From: Rhododendron vialii
Lineage: Eukaryota; Streptophyta; Magnoliopsida; Ericales; Ericaceae
Direction: 5' to 3'
NCBI RefSeq assembly: GCF_030253575.1
Contig: NC_080564.1
Coordinates: 8,786,501 to 8,850,500 of the forward strand
Length of the DNA stretch: 64,000 nucleotides
Shown here: positions 11,609-22,880 of the stretch, piece after piece
How positions within the stretch are numbered: the stretch's first letter is position 1
Layout: every line of letters starts with the position of its first letter
Position numbers and translations under genes: made by a program
Notes under the pieces: generated by a model
Databases searched by the model: none
Told to the model about the DNA's origin: nothing
What the model saw: the letters and a program-made list of their open reading frames with translations, nothing else

Positions 11609-11974
11609 GGACCCGTTCTGCTAAATAAGATAATTGATATTCTTTTATTTTTATTCAATTTTTTTTATATTTATTAGTTTTTCATCAATTTTTTTGAGAT
11701 TATTTCATCTTCATAACAATAGAAATCAAAAAAGTAAAAATATACGATTGAAACCTAATTTTTTTTGAATAAAGACAAAAATAAGCTAATAAGCCTATTT
11801 TTTGTCTTTATTAAAAAAATTGGATTTCGATCATAATTTTTTACTTTTTAGATTCCTCTCGTCTTGACGATGCAATAATCCTCAAAAAATTGACGAAAAA
11901 CTAACAAATACAAAAAAAAATTTGAATAAGAACCAAAAAAATAAGTCAATTGACTTATTTAGCCGAACAGAGCC
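11609..11974. mobile_element. Foldback element with ~180-bp arms
   Basis: The left half (GTTCTGCTAAATAAG at 11615) is mirrored by the right half (CTTATTTAGCCGAAC, 11954-11968), and the arms continue for about 180 bp with little loop. Half copies are at 14888-15035 and 54884-55068. It has no coding capacity; a transcript through it would fold into a long hairpin. Confidence 0.7.
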
Positions 11975-12014
11975 TAATTAACAACAGTCCACTGGACATG
12001 AGATAACACACATA

Positions 12015-12427
12015 GGGCTCGTTTGGATGGGTGTTGAGAAGAGGTATTAGTCTTCCCTCTCGTAAGACCATGAGCCCAGGTTTATCATCTGGTTTGGCAA
12101 TTCAAAAACGCAAAGGTATTAGGTTTTCCCCCTCTTCTCTTGTACCAGGTAATACCTCTAAGGGGGAATTATTTATGGGTGAGTTTTGGGGTGTTATTAG
12201 TTAATACCCCTTGATAATGCCGAAATAATACCCCTTGCTCCTCAATTTCAACTACAAAACAACTATATCTCTCCACTTTATTCCTCATCCAAATCAACTA
12301 TTATTTAATTCATCATCCATAAATATTATATCAATGTGGGTCATCTCTTATTAATCAATACATCTTACTATTTTATCCCCCTTCATAAGTAATAGTCTCA
12401 ATCCTTATCCCGTATCCAAACAAGCCC
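12015..12427. mobile_element. TIR element with ATA target duplication
   Basis: The ends are GGGCTCGTTTGGAT and, from the right, GGGCTTGTTTGGAT. The trinucleotide ATA lies outside both (12012-12014, 12428-12430). The 413-bp interior has no transposase. It is probably a PIF/Harbinger-like MITE. Confidence 0.6.
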
Positions 12428-12449
12428 ATATAGTTTCAAAAATATTAGG

Positions 12450-12765
12450 GCTTCGTTTGTTTTGTTGTAAAATATTTTTCGATAAAATATTTTACTCATT
12501 TTTCCTTGTTTGGTTTGGCAAAAATAGTGCAAAATAATTTATCCTATATTATTGAAAATATTTTCCTCTCAAATTACCCATAAGTTATTTTTTATGTCAT
12601 TAGATACAGGGCTTTTCACTCGCTTTCTTCACCTACACTCCTAACAATTAAACTCTAGAGGAGAGGTAATTAACCTTGAATGATGAGAGAGAGAAAAGAG
12701 AAACATGGCAATTAATCTGCATGTTAGAACTTCTGGTTGTATCCATGATGGATGTTGTCGGGGGA
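12450..12765. repeat. Dispersed element, copy 1
   Basis: Begins GGGCTTCGTTTGTTTT and matches 13942-14262 in the same orientation, including TTTTCCTCTCAAATTA and GGTAATTAACCTTGAATGATG. Its right end is not evident, so it is a partial copy of the TIR element seen complete at 13942-14526. Confidence 0.6.
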
Positions 12766-13129
12766 TACATTGCTTGGCGTGCTTGTGATGTATGTTGTTT
12801 TCAATTTCATTATCTCCATGCAATTAATTTTTTTTAACTTGGCTTTAAAGTACTTATGCTGTGATATTTCATTTTCGGTGATCAAGAAGAAAATGGATTA
12901 CAGAGTTCGTTCTTCATTAATTAGCTTAGCTAGCTTGGGACTTGCTGTGTTAATTTTTATCTACTTCCATGTCTTCGAGTACCGTAGTACATGAATTCAA
13001 TATTTCTGGTGTAAGTTGTTGTTTTGTAAATTGTAAAAATAATTTGCTAGTACATGAATTCAATATTTCTGATTTAATTGGATAAGCGGTTCCCACGATT
13101 TGAAGAACCCCTTTTTTTTCAATTACATT

Positions 13130-13619
13130 TATAAAGCGTGATCATTATAGATATTAATGACAGTTTCAAACCGTCATTTTAAGATTTGGACTTTTAATGA
13201 CAGCTCTATAGATGACAATTTCAAAACTATCATCTTTTATGTTCAATGACACTTTTAAACTGTAATCTTTTACGATTATTGTAGTAGTGTTTTTAAATTT
13301 TTATTTGTCATTTGTGACGGGACTGGGCCATCGCTAATAAGATTTTGATTTTTTTTTTGCGTTTTTTTTAATCCGCAAAAACACCCAAAGGGCTTCCTTT
13401 TTTTTGTATTTGTTTGCAATGGTATTTTACCTGTCACACATGCTAATTTTCCGTCGCAAATAGTATTGGCACGGAAAAAACCCGTTGCAAAAAGTATTTG
13501 CCACCTCACCATCTGCTACCACTCATTCCCGTCGCGACCCTGTCGCAAAAGGGCTTTAGCAATTGTAAGTCACTATTTGCGATGAAATTTTACCGTCGCA
13601 AAAAGCATTATTTCTTGTA
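13130..13619. mobile_element. CACTA-like end fragments
   Basis: Two element ends seem to abut here. One ends TGTAGTAGTG near 13280-13289 after repeated motifs like GACAGTTTCAAACCGTC. The other ends TTTCTTGTAGGGG near 13607-13619 after several GTCGCAAA repeats. Repeated subterminal motifs and ends close to CACTACAAGAAA are typical of CACTA transposons. No transposase is seen and boundaries are uncertain. Confidence 0.35.
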
Positions 13620-13893
13620 GGGGACCATCCAAATTGTGGTGTGATATGACAAGACAATATTCTGACGGCGGTGACAAGATCAATTCCATGCACTCCCATT
13701 TGTGCACCAAAAAATGAATACAGAGGATCTGACTCGCGCTGGCTAATTTTTTGGGTTGTGTTGCTTCGGTCATCATCATTTGTTGGACCAAGCTTCTGGA
13801 TAGTTGGACTTTTATAATTGTCTTGAAGTTAGCTATTGGCCTCGGATGACTTTGAATTTCAATTGCAGGTTGAAATCTCACACCTTTTACAGG
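13617..13893. repeat. Dispersed repeat, copy 2 (pair with 6.3 kb)
   Basis: Direct-orientation match to 6340-6613, about 85-90% identical by eye. It gives an independent boundary for the repeat that abuts the NB-LRR relic. Confidence 0.75.
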
Positions 13894-13941
13894 TCCACTG
13901 GAAATCAGAGAACACACATTATAGTAGTTTCCAAAACATTA

Positions 13942-14526
13942 GACTCCCCATTTGTTTCGATGTATAATATTTTCTAGTAGAATATTTTATTTATTTTTTG
14001 TTGTTTGATTGGACAAAAACAGTGTAAAATATTTTTCAAAGTAAAATGTTTTATCCTATATGATTGAAAATGTTTTCCTCTCAAATTATCCGTAAGTTAT
14101 CTTTATGTAGATGTCGGTCCTTTCTCTCGCTTTCTTCACCTCTACCCTCCTAAAAATCTAACTCTCGAGAGGTAATTAACCTTGAATGATGAGAGAAAAG
14201 AGGGAAAGATGGCAATTGATCTATAGGCTAGAACTTCTGGTTGTATCAATGACCATGATCTTCTCTTTTATAAATATGATTTTTCTTTTGTTTTTATCCT
14301 TTCCATGATCATGAGTATATGTATATATACATTATGAAGTGTATAGGCGGAGATCCTCGGTTATCTTCTCCTTCTTCGGATCCCTTATCTATTTTTATCC
14401 TATTTCTCCTATTATATTTTTTTATAATAAATTTATTTGTGAACCAAATATTGAAAAATACTTTACATGAAAATTATTTGTCATTTAAAAATTCATAAAA
14501 TATTTTACTTCAAAACAAACGGAGCC
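13942..14526. mobile_element. TIR element, complete copy
   Basis: The left end GACTCCCCATTTGTTTCG and right end (inward) GGCTCCGTTTGTTTTG form imperfect inverted repeats, both followed by AT-rich TAAAATATTTT motifs. TA lies outside both ends. A similar isolated end occurs at 14660-14740. No coding region. Confidence 0.55.
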
Positions 14527-14887
14527 TAGAGTTTCAATAATTTTTTTAAACAAATATTTATACACTTTTATAATTAACTATTAATGCAGTTTTTTGCGCA
14601 TTAACCATATATTGTTCATTGGATTGTGGTTACCACTTACCTTTTACTTTTTCATTTAAGCTCCGTTTGTTTCGATATAAAATGTTTTACAATGTAAAAT
14701 ATTTTCCATGTAAAATGTTTTTTTTAAAACAAACTTTAAACTTTTATTTTCTCATGTTTGTGAACTAACGGTTTGGCTAGCTCGGTGGGTTACTTTGGGC
14801 CTTATTAATTACATCCGGCCCACACCAATCAGTAACCAAAGTTAACAGTATTGGACCGGGCTTTGGTGGCCCACATGAAAGTCAATC

Positions 14888-15035
14888 TTTTTGTCTTTAT
14901 TAAACAAAATTAGATTTTGATTGTAATTTTTTACTTTTTAGATTACTCTTGTCAAAAAACTAACAAATGCAAAAAAAAATTGAATAAAGACAAAAAAATA
15001 AACCATTTGGCGTATTAAGCCGAACAACCCTTAAG
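14888..15035. repeat. Half copy of the 11.6-kb foldback family
   Basis: Contains TTTTGTCTTTATTAAAC, ACTTTTTAGATTACTC and ATTAAGCCGAACA in the order seen in the right arm of the element at 11609-11974. Confidence 0.6.
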
Positions 15036-15363
15036 TCACAAAAGTCAAGTTTCAAAGTTGTATCCGTCAAATATATATTGGCCCTTAATGTTGAAATATT
15101 CTCGAGTTAGTCATTGAACTATTGAAGTTTTTGTCAACTGGTTCCAGTTCTTGACAAGAAAAGTAGATGAAGGTAATGGAATTATATCATCAATTTGCAA
15201 AAGAAAAGGTGCTGTTCCTTTAATTTAATTACTTCCTCATAACTGCCTTACTGGGTAATACTTGTACACCGATCACTACTGCAAACATTTCACTAATGCA
15301 AGGTTGAATCAAAGGTAAACCTAAAAATCTCTACTGATTAAAAGTCTAAAAAAGACCAATGAT

Positions 15364-15478
15364 GACTATGTTGCTGATTTCATTCTACGATAAATGGTGT
15401 CGTCCTTATATATACACATATTAATTGTTCGAAACAATGACTATGTTGCTGATTTCATTCTACGATAAATGGTGTCGT
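15364..15478. repeat. Direct repeat of about 40 bp
   Basis: The string GACTATGTTGCTGATTTC, continued by ATTCTACGATAAATGGTGTC, occurs twice (from 15364 and from 15439), separated by about 30 bp. The second copy is also the 5' border of the LINE-like element at 15448-17001. Confidence 0.85.
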
Positions 15479-16960
15479 GATTACTATGGAAGATGCTTTG
15501 ATTCTGATTTCATTCTATGTTGCTGCGCGCTGCTGGTTATGACAATCATGGTTGTCTCTATTTGGATGCTACTAGATTTCTTGGGCTGCTGATGTTATTT
15601 TTGTTGCTACTGCTGAGTTTGGAAGTTATCTCTGCCCTATTTGATTCTGCTGCCCAATTATTTTTGCTTCTGTTTTCTGCTGCTGCTGGTTATGTTTTTT
15701 TTTTTTGGTAAATGATGCATTTTATAGCCAACCAAGCAAAAACTCAGGAGAGGAAAACCCCATTACAATCAAACTTTACAAAGAAAGCCTACAACAAACT
15801 ACTAAACGTCAAAACCCCTCAGGGACAGAATTCCCCAACATTTTAGAAGAGATTTGCCAAAGATTACAAATACTTTGGTTCTCAACTGTGTTGGGGATAT
15901 TCCTTCGAGTACAGATTCTAAGCCTCAGAGTTTCTTGTATGCAAGCAAAGATTTCATCTGGACTCTTAGAGCCCCCACCAAACACTCTAGAGTTCCATTG
16001 GACCCAAAGAGTTTCCTCTTTTTTGCTCAAGGCCCACAGGTGTCTTAGCATTGTAGTCTTGTCCCATAACTTCAAGGACTTGAAACCTAGTCCTTCTTTA
16101 GATTTCGGAGTACAGACTTCCAACCACTTCACTTTTGCCCCAATTTTTTAAGTAATAGACTTGACCAAAGAAAAGCCCTCAGTAATGCCTCCACTTCCTT
16201 TAAGATTTTCTAGGGAAGAATGAACAAAGAGCACCAGTATGTTTGCATGCTGAAGAGAACTGACTGAATCAACAAAGCTCGTCCACCAAATGAAAGAGTT
16301 TTATTAGACCAGCTCTCTATTCGTTGTTGGGTTCTTTCTTTGAGGATGACACAATCCTCATACCTTAATCTGGTGGATATAAGAGGCACTCCAAGATACT
16401 TGACTGGCAAAGATCCCTCGGGGATAGGGAGGATATTTAAGATAACAGTTTTCAGCTCTGCACCAACCCCCGAGAAGAAGAACCGACTTTTTTGGACATT
16501 AGGTTTTAATCCTGAAGAATGATAGAATTCATGTAAGGCCTCTTTAATAATCTCAATAGAACTGCAATCTGCACCAGCTAGTGGTGGTTATGTTGTCCCT
16601 GCTGTTTGTGAGATTTTGGTCATGTATCATGAGTTCTTACTGCTGCTCTGGCTATTGCTGCAGTTTTCCTTTTGATTCAATTTCATTAGATTTACGGATC
16701 ATCTAGCTCTTCGATCGGAGGGCTCTGATGCTCTGGTTCGTGATGCTGTTTTGTAGATGTGGATGCTACTAGTTGAAGTGCTCATGATTCTTGGATGTAC
16801 TATGTTTCTTTGTATCTTTCTTTGCATCTAGCATATTTCGCTGGTTGTTTATCTTTTTTTGTCTTATATTTGCTTCACGTCGTCTGTCATGTTGCATATC
16901 TTCGGCTTGGACTTCTTTCTCCATGTATCCTTCCGTCGAGAGTAATAAATTTTGTTGCCG

Positions 16961-17001
<41 letters not shown>
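15448..17001 (+). mobile_element. LINE-like retroposon 3' end, with nested LINE
   Basis: A T- and G-rich 3' untranslated-type sequence ends with AATAAATTTTGTTGCCG and a poly-A run of about 37 bases (16965-17001), typical of plant L1 tails. Near-identical 13-bp repeats CAATGACTATGTT (15435-15447) and CAATGACCATGTT (17002-17014) fit a target duplication. It is split by the minus-strand LINE at 15695-16584. No ORF of its own remains. Confidence 0.6.
15695..16584 (-). mobile_element. LINE fragment (RT C-terminal region), internally deleted
   Basis: Minus frames encode LPVKYLGVPLISTRL and GRALLIQSVLFSMQTYW (16410-16210), then KWLEVCTPKSKEGLG and MLRHLWALSKKEETLWVQW (16132-15809). These are the conserved blocks that follow the RT domain in plant L1 LINEs. 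The 3' end is a T run on the + strand (15695-15706). The shared TGGTTATG (15687-15694 and 16585-16592) fits a target duplication. The zf-RVT part is missing, so the copy is truncated at 5' and deleted internally. Confidence 0.8.
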
Positions 17002-17002
<1 letters not shown>

Positions 17003-17014
17003 AATGACCATGTT

Positions 17015-17833
17015 AAGCATATGGGAATGGCTTTCCAAAAAAGGGACATACCTCTCCCATTCCGAAAAAGGCCATATCTCCTCCCCTAGGTAAACGTAAA
17101 CGAACAATTATGATGCATAAGTTCACGTGCAGCTTTTTGCTAAGATCAAAACATCAAAGAACCAAATTTGCCAATGGTGTGATGACTCAGCAAAGTGAAA
17201 TTTTTCCAAATTAGGGTTATAAACAAATGGAATGTTTATCTTAGACCACCTTTTTTCTTGGACTTCGTTCGCCTATCATTTGTTGATGATTGACACCTGG
17301 CTAAGGCCATGTAGTTGGAAGCATATGTGCCACACTTTTTTTCTAGTATAAAATCCCATCGGATTTGGGGTCTTCTTAATCCAGATTTAGGTGTCCCATA
17401 ATTAGTATTAATTAACTTTAAGAACGAATCTCATTGGTTTAAGAAATCTCCTTCACATGGGCTTTAGCCAATCAATGGCCATGTTCATAGACAATCACCA
17501 ACAAATGCATAGGATTGTCGGTCCATACACCGGACACAAGCCACTAATATATATGTCATTAAACCTTAATTAAGATGTTAAATAGTATACCAAAATGATG
17601 ATGCTAATAGTATAGTAGTATAACTCATGCTTTAAGAGTACGGCTTGTTTGCCATTGGGCTAGGCTAATAAAGGCGTGCCGAGAGCTCCCTCGATTGGCG
17701 GAGAGTGGTACTTGAGTTTCTTCACTTTGTGTGTCGGAGGAGGATTGGATCGATCTTGGCTAGCTGTTGTTGGGGCTGTAAATATAAACATATATATAGT
17801 CATAAATTGTTTAAGTTTGATTTGAAAGTTTTA
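17015..17833. other. Intergenic, no gene seen
   Basis: No frame with recognisable similarity. AT-rich spacer between two transposon clusters. Confidence 0.4.
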
Positions 17834-18062
17834 GAGCATTCGCACCAGACTTTTTATATTTTGGACTAATTTACACCTTAAAAAGTCACTTTATTATTTT
17901 ATCTATTCACTTTGAAAATATTTACCGCATTAAACTCTCTGTATTAAAATTATCCCATTAAAAATATTATTTCTTTATTTAGAAAAAGAGCAAACAACAG
18001 CAAAAAATAAAAAAACAAAATCAGCCAAACCAGCGACGCAAAACCACTATACCATTACCAGC

Positions 18063-18067
18063 AAACC

Positions 18068-18110
<43 letters not shown>
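18063..18110. repeat. (CT)n microsatellite
   Basis: A CT tract of about 48 bp inside the TIR element, left of the retrotransposon. Confidence 0.95.
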
Positions 18111-18111
<1 letters not shown>

Positions 18112-18222
18112 ACTTTACTCTCTCTTCTTCTCAACTGCAAACCCATAAACCAACAAACAAAATCAGTCTCCACCGGCAAAATCACCTCCTCCGGTTGATC
18201 GAACCCCCAAGACCGGCAAAAT

Positions 18223-18520
18223 TGTAATGACTAAGAAGAAGAAAGCTTTGGAAAAGTAATGAAAAAAGAAGGACAGGTTCTTATACCAACCCAATGATTT
18301 TACAGAAGAAAATTACATGCCCTTACTTCCTCTCGTTTCCACTACTTATAGCCTAGGTATAAAGCAACAGGAAAAACAGTTACACAGTAACAGAATTACA
18401 AGAAGCACGCGCCAGCTCAGCTAGCCCTAACTAACTAACCAACTTCCCTTCTGTTAAGGGAAGTAACGACCACTGAGAAAAGAAAAAACAAACTCTTGGT
18501 AATTCTCTCTGATCATGACA
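18223..18520 (-). repeat. 3' LTR of the chromovirus
   Basis: 298-bp direct repeat of 22881-23178, TG...CA bounded. A purine stretch (GGTAAGGGAA in the sense direction, about 18521-18530) directly precedes it and is the likely polypurine tract. Confidence 0.95.
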
Positions 18521-18549
18521 TTCCCTTACCATTAAAAGCAAACTTGACC

Positions 18550-19963
18550 TCAAGGCTGGAAATTTGGGAACTTTGAGATAAGCTCTTCATAGTCGATCCA
18601 CATGGCATCTTCTGGGAATGATCTGGACCATTGCACCAACCACTGAACTACGGCACGGTTATTACGCTTCACCATTTTCCTTTCCAACACAGCCACTGGC
18701 TCTATTTGCATGTTACCCTCCTCATTGACTGGTGGAAGAGTTGGAGTAGCCACCACACCTGTCCCCAACTTCTTTTTCAGTAACAATACATGAAACACAG
18801 GGTGAATCTGGGTTGTATCTGGCAATAACAACCTATAAGCTACCTTGCCAATCTTGGAAATGACCTGAAAAGGTCCATAAAACCGTGGTGCCAACTTCAT
18901 GTTTCTCTGAAGAGCTAGAGATGTCTGCCTATATGGTTGTAGTCTCAGAAACACCCAATCACCTACAGCGAATTCCCTTTCAGTTCTTAGCTTGTCAGTA
19001 TATTGTTTCATTCGATGTTGAGCTGAATGTAGATTCTCCCTAAGCATCCTCAGAATGGTAGCCCTTTCCTTAGCCCAATTTTCTACTGCTGCCACTGATG
19101 AAGTCGTAACATTCATAAAGTTATGATCAGGTGGCTCCTGCCCATATACAGCATAAAAAGGAGTGGTTTTGATGGAAGAATGATAAGAGGTGTTATACCA
19201 CCACTCTACTAATGACAACCATTTTGCCCAATGTTTTGGACAGTCCCCACACATGCATCTCAAATAGTTCTCCAAATATTTATTGACAATTTCAGTTTGG
19301 CCATCTGTTTGAGGATGGTAAGCTGTACTGAGATTGAGTTAACACCCTTGCAACTTAAAGAGCTCCTGCTAGAATGTGCTAGTAAAAACTGCATCCCTAT
19401 CTGACACAATGGTAGCAGGTATCCCATGCAACTTATAGATGTTGTCCAAGAATAATTGAGCCACATCTTTAGCAGCATAAGGATGAAAAAGGGCCAAGAA
19501 ATGGGCATATCTGGTCAACCTATCCACTACAACAACTATAGTAGTTTTACCTTGGGATTTAGGAAGCCTTTCAATAAAATCCATAGAGATATCTGTCCAT
19601 ACTTTCTCTGGTATAGGTAGGGGTTGCAGCAGCCCTGGAACATGCAAATTTTCCCCTTTAAATCTCTGACAAACATCACATTCTGAGATATACTTCTGCA
19701 CATCCTTCTTAAGACCTTTCCAATAAAAGGTTCTCTTAATCCTCCGTGTGGTTTTGTCAAATACCATAATGTCCTCCTACTGATGTATTATGGTATTCTG
19801 CAATGATTTTCTCCCTTAACTCAGCTGAATCTCCAACCACTAGACTGCCTTTGTAGGTAAGCATCCCTTGTTCTAATAAAAATCCTGGGTGAGTGGCACC
19901 ATCATGTGCCAAATCTGCCATTAATTGCTGTAAGTGACCATCTTGTTGCCAAGAGGCATCCAA
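18550..19963 (-). pseudogene. Integrase region of the chromovirus, broken
   Basis: Pieces in order: 19963-19757 ends with the first half of an HHCC finger (H...H in EYHNTSVGGHYG). 19767-19369 has CDVCQRFK, the core with DISMDFIERLPKSQG and IVSDRDAVF, and ends in a TAG where a tryptophan codon is usual. 19368-19276 continues through the glutamate region (TDGQTEIVNKY, shifted by a small deletion). 19275-18550 carries the GPY/F module (KLAPRFYGPFQV) and a chromodomain-like end (VAVLERKMVKRNNRAVVQW). At least three breaks separate the parts. An intact integrase would insert the cDNA; this one cannot be made. Confidence 0.88.
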
Positions 19964-21303
19964 TTTGTAGCCACTGAAGATATGGCATTCAAAGTGGCAT
20001 TTTCCTGAATGGAATCTTCTCTTCTAGATAAGGCATCAGCAGCCTTATTCTCTTGTCCACTCCTATAGACAATGTCATAATCATACCCAATGAGCTTAGT
20101 AATCCACTTTTGCTGAAAAGGAGTGGCAACCCTTTGTTCTAGCAGGAATTTGAGGCTCTGGTGATCAGTTCTGATGAGAAAATGCCTACCCAATAAGTAG
20201 TGTCTCCATTTGAGTACTGCTAATACAACTGCCATTAATTCTTTCTCATAAGTAGAAAGTGCTTGATTCTTTTCTGATAAGCTCTTGCTCCAATAAGCAA
20301 TTGGGTGTCCTTCTTGCATGAGCACAGCTCCCAAACCTTTACCAGATGCATCAGTTTCAACCACGAATAGTTTAGTGTAGTCAGGTAGCGCCAATACTGG
20401 TAATGTGGTCATAGCAGTCCCGAGTTCATTAAAAGCTGAGATTTTAGTAGTTTCTGCAGATACACCCTTGTCAGAAACTAAATGCCCCAAGTATTCTACT
20501 TCTTGTTTGGCAAATACGCACTTTGACCTTTTAGCATAGAGCTGATGTTTCTGCAGTAGCCTTAGTGTCTGGTCCAAATGCCTCAAATGGTCCCCAAATG
20601 TACTAATATATACCAATATATCATCAAAGAAAACCAAAATGAAATCTCTGAGGTATGCTTTAAAGACCTCATTCATGAGACTTTGGAAAGTAGAAGGAGC
20701 ATTAGTCAATCCAAAAGGCATTACTACAAACTCATAATGTCCTTCATGAGTTCTAAAAGCTGTTTTTGGAATGTCAAGTGGGAACACTCTAATTTGATGG
20801 TATCCAGCCCGTAGGTCCAATTTAGAGAAGTACTTAGCTCCACACAACTCATCCAGCAATTCATCTATGGCAGGAATAGGAAATTTGTCCTTAACAATGA
20901 TAGTGTTCAAAGCCCTGTAGTCTACACACACACGCCATGTTCCATCTTTCTTCTTAACTAATAAAACAGGTGAGGAATAAGGGCTTACACTAGCTTGTAT
21001 TACCCCTGATGTTAGCATTTCCCTTACTTGTTTCTCTATTTCAGTTTTTTGAAAATAGGTGTACCTGTATGGTCTTGAATTGGGTGGCTCAACTCCTGGT
21101 TTTAATGGAATGTGATGGTCATGTGTTCGTGAAGGAGGTAACTCCTCGGGTTCTTGAAATACTCCATCATACTTGGCTAACAACTGCTGCACTTCAAGGC
21201 TTGTAGGTTCAAACTGCTCTTCAACTTGCAAAGCAAAGACTTGTGCCACCAGTCCTTGTGGTTGTTTGAGAAGTAGCTTCTGCATTTTTTCTGGGCCAAC
21301 CAC
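19921..21303 (-). pseudogene. RT-RNase H region of the chromovirus, internally deleted
   Basis: One open frame of 460 codons. RT blocks are clear: SPYSSPVLLVKKKDGTWR, FSKLDLRAGYHQIRV, MPFGLTNAPSTFQSLM and the catalytic FFDDILVY. RNase H follows with FVVETDASGKGLGAVLMQ, YEKELMAVVLAV and LIRTDHQSLKFLLEQ. Between GVSAETTKISAF and TLPVLALPD the connection region normally present (roughly 50-60 residues) is absent, an in-frame deletion. The frame starts directly after the amber codon at 21306-21304 that separates it from gag-protease. Confidence 0.9.
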
Positions 21304-22833
21304 CTACAATACTTCCTTCTTCCCCCCTCTTAGAACATGCCTCCTTTCATTAAGAGAAAAATCCATACACAAGTTCTTAAAGTCCCATTTAACTGGTCCT
21401 AAAGTTGCCAACCACTGTATGCCCAGAACCATATCACAACCCTTGAGCTGTAGGACCCTCATATCAGCTTGGAAAACTGTGCCTTGCATTTCCCACTTGA
21501 AGCCTTTACAAAGTGTTGTGCTAATCATTTTAGTTCCATCTGCCACAGATATAGGTAGTGGATCTGTTTCTGTAGTTTGCACACCTGCCCTCTTGATCAC
21601 TTCTAGGTTAAGGAAATTGTGGGTACTTCCTGAATCGATCAAAATTATAATCAGCTTTTTCTTAACATTGCCTTGAATCCTCATTGTCCTGTAAGAAGTT
21701 GAGCCAGTGAGAGCATTAATTGAAATCTGTAATTCCTCATTCTGTTCCTGAGGTTCCTCTTCTTCCTCATCTTGAAACTGCTCCAGTTCTTGGTCCTCCT
21801 GCTCCCCATCCAAGGCATACAACTGTTTTCTCTTGCACTGGTGTCCCCTAGTGTATTTTTCATTACACTTGAAACACAATCCCTTGGCCTTTTTCTCCTC
21901 TAATTCCTTTGGAAGCTCCTTCCGCACAGGGTTTGAGTAATTACTAGGCTTGAACTGGTTAGGGAAATTGGATTCCCCTATCCTGATCCCTTGTCTGGTT
22001 TTCTTAGTTAAAGCCTCAATGCTATACTCCTGAAGTTTGGCCAGACTAATGGCCTGGGATATGGTCGTAGGTCTGAACATCAAAACATTAGCCCTAATTT
22101 CTTCCTTAAGCCCACTGATAAAACAACTAGTAAAAAAGGTTTTAGGCAAATTTAGGGTTTTGTTGGCCAAGATTTCGAATTGTTCCTGATACTCCTTAAC
22201 ATATGCAATTTGTCTAAGCTTTGTCAATTCTCCAACAGCATCCTCATACAAATCTGGCCCAAATCGAGTAATAAGCCCTTGTTTAAACAAATTCCAGTTG
22301 ACTACACAGTGGGTTTTCTCGAACCACTGATACCATTGTATAGCTTTTTCCTCCAAATGCAAGATTGCTAACCTCACTTTATTGTTGTTATCAATGGAAT
22401 TATACTCAAAAAACCTCTCGCATTTATAAACCCACCCACTAGGATCTTCACCAAAAAACTTAGGAAAATCAATCTTGGCATACCTGGTACCAAAAGCAGG
22501 AGAAGATTGAGATTGTGGTTGATCGAATTCACGGTGAGAAGACCCAATAATCTCCAATTGGTTGTCTCGTCCCTTCGGTGCTTCTTGAGGCTGTTTCTTT
22601 CCATAGATATGAGCAGCTATCTGATCGTATTTCAGAGTAACAGCAGTGAGCAATTCCTTAATATCCCCCAAATCTTTCAAAGAATGCTTGATTTCCCCCA
22701 TTTCCTTGCCGTGATCCTTCAACGAATTCTTGATTTCTTCCATCTCGGTACTGTGAACTTCGTAACCCTCCTTAAGCAGACGAATAGATTCATCCAATCT
22801 CTTAAATTCTTGGCCTCTAGTTCCATCGGCCAT
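21304..22833 (-). CDS. Gag-protease polyprotein of the chromovirus
   Basis: A 509-codon open frame from ATG 22833, 48 bases inside the 5' LTR. The N-terminus is coiled-coil-like (MADGTRGQEFKRLDESIR). The capsid-type retrotransposon gag core includes GEDPSGWVYKCERFF and KAIQWYQWFEKTH. A knuckle of gypsy style (CFKCNEKYTRGHQC) lies at about residues 319-333, an acidic linker follows, and an aspartic protease has LIDSGSTHNFL near residue 395. The frame ends at TAG 21306-21304; pol continues in the same frame, so a single codon separates what is usually one polyprotein. It may still be translatable as gag-protease. Confidence 0.88.
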   Translation of the reverse strand: MADGTRGQEFKRLDESIRLLKEGYEVHSTEMEEIKNSLKDHGKEMGEIKHSLKDLGDIKELLTAVTLKYDQIAAHIYGKKQPQEAPKGRDNQLEIIGSSHREFDQPQSQSSPAFGTRYAKIDFPKFFGEDPSGWVYKCERFFEYNSIDNNNKVRLAILHLEEKAIQWYQWFEKTHCVVNWNLFKQGLITRFGPDLYEDAVGELTKLRQIAYVKEYQEQFEILANKTLNLPKTFFTSCFISGLKEEIRANVLMFRPTTISQAISLAKLQEYSIEALTKKTRQGIRIGESNFPNQFKPSNYSNPVRKELPKELEEKKAKGLCFKCNEKYTRGHQCKRKQLYALDGEQEDQELEQFQDEEEEEPQEQNEELQISINALTGSTSYRTMRIQGNVKKKLIIILIDSGSTHNFLNLEVIKRAGVQTTETDPLPISVADGTKMISTTLCKGFKWEMQGTVFQADMRVLQLKGCDMVLGIQWLATLGPVKWDFKNLCMDFSLNERRHVLRGGKKEVL

Positions 22834-22880
22834 TGCAATGGCTCTCCACAGGCGAAGAAAAGCCTGGCTCTCGATACCAA

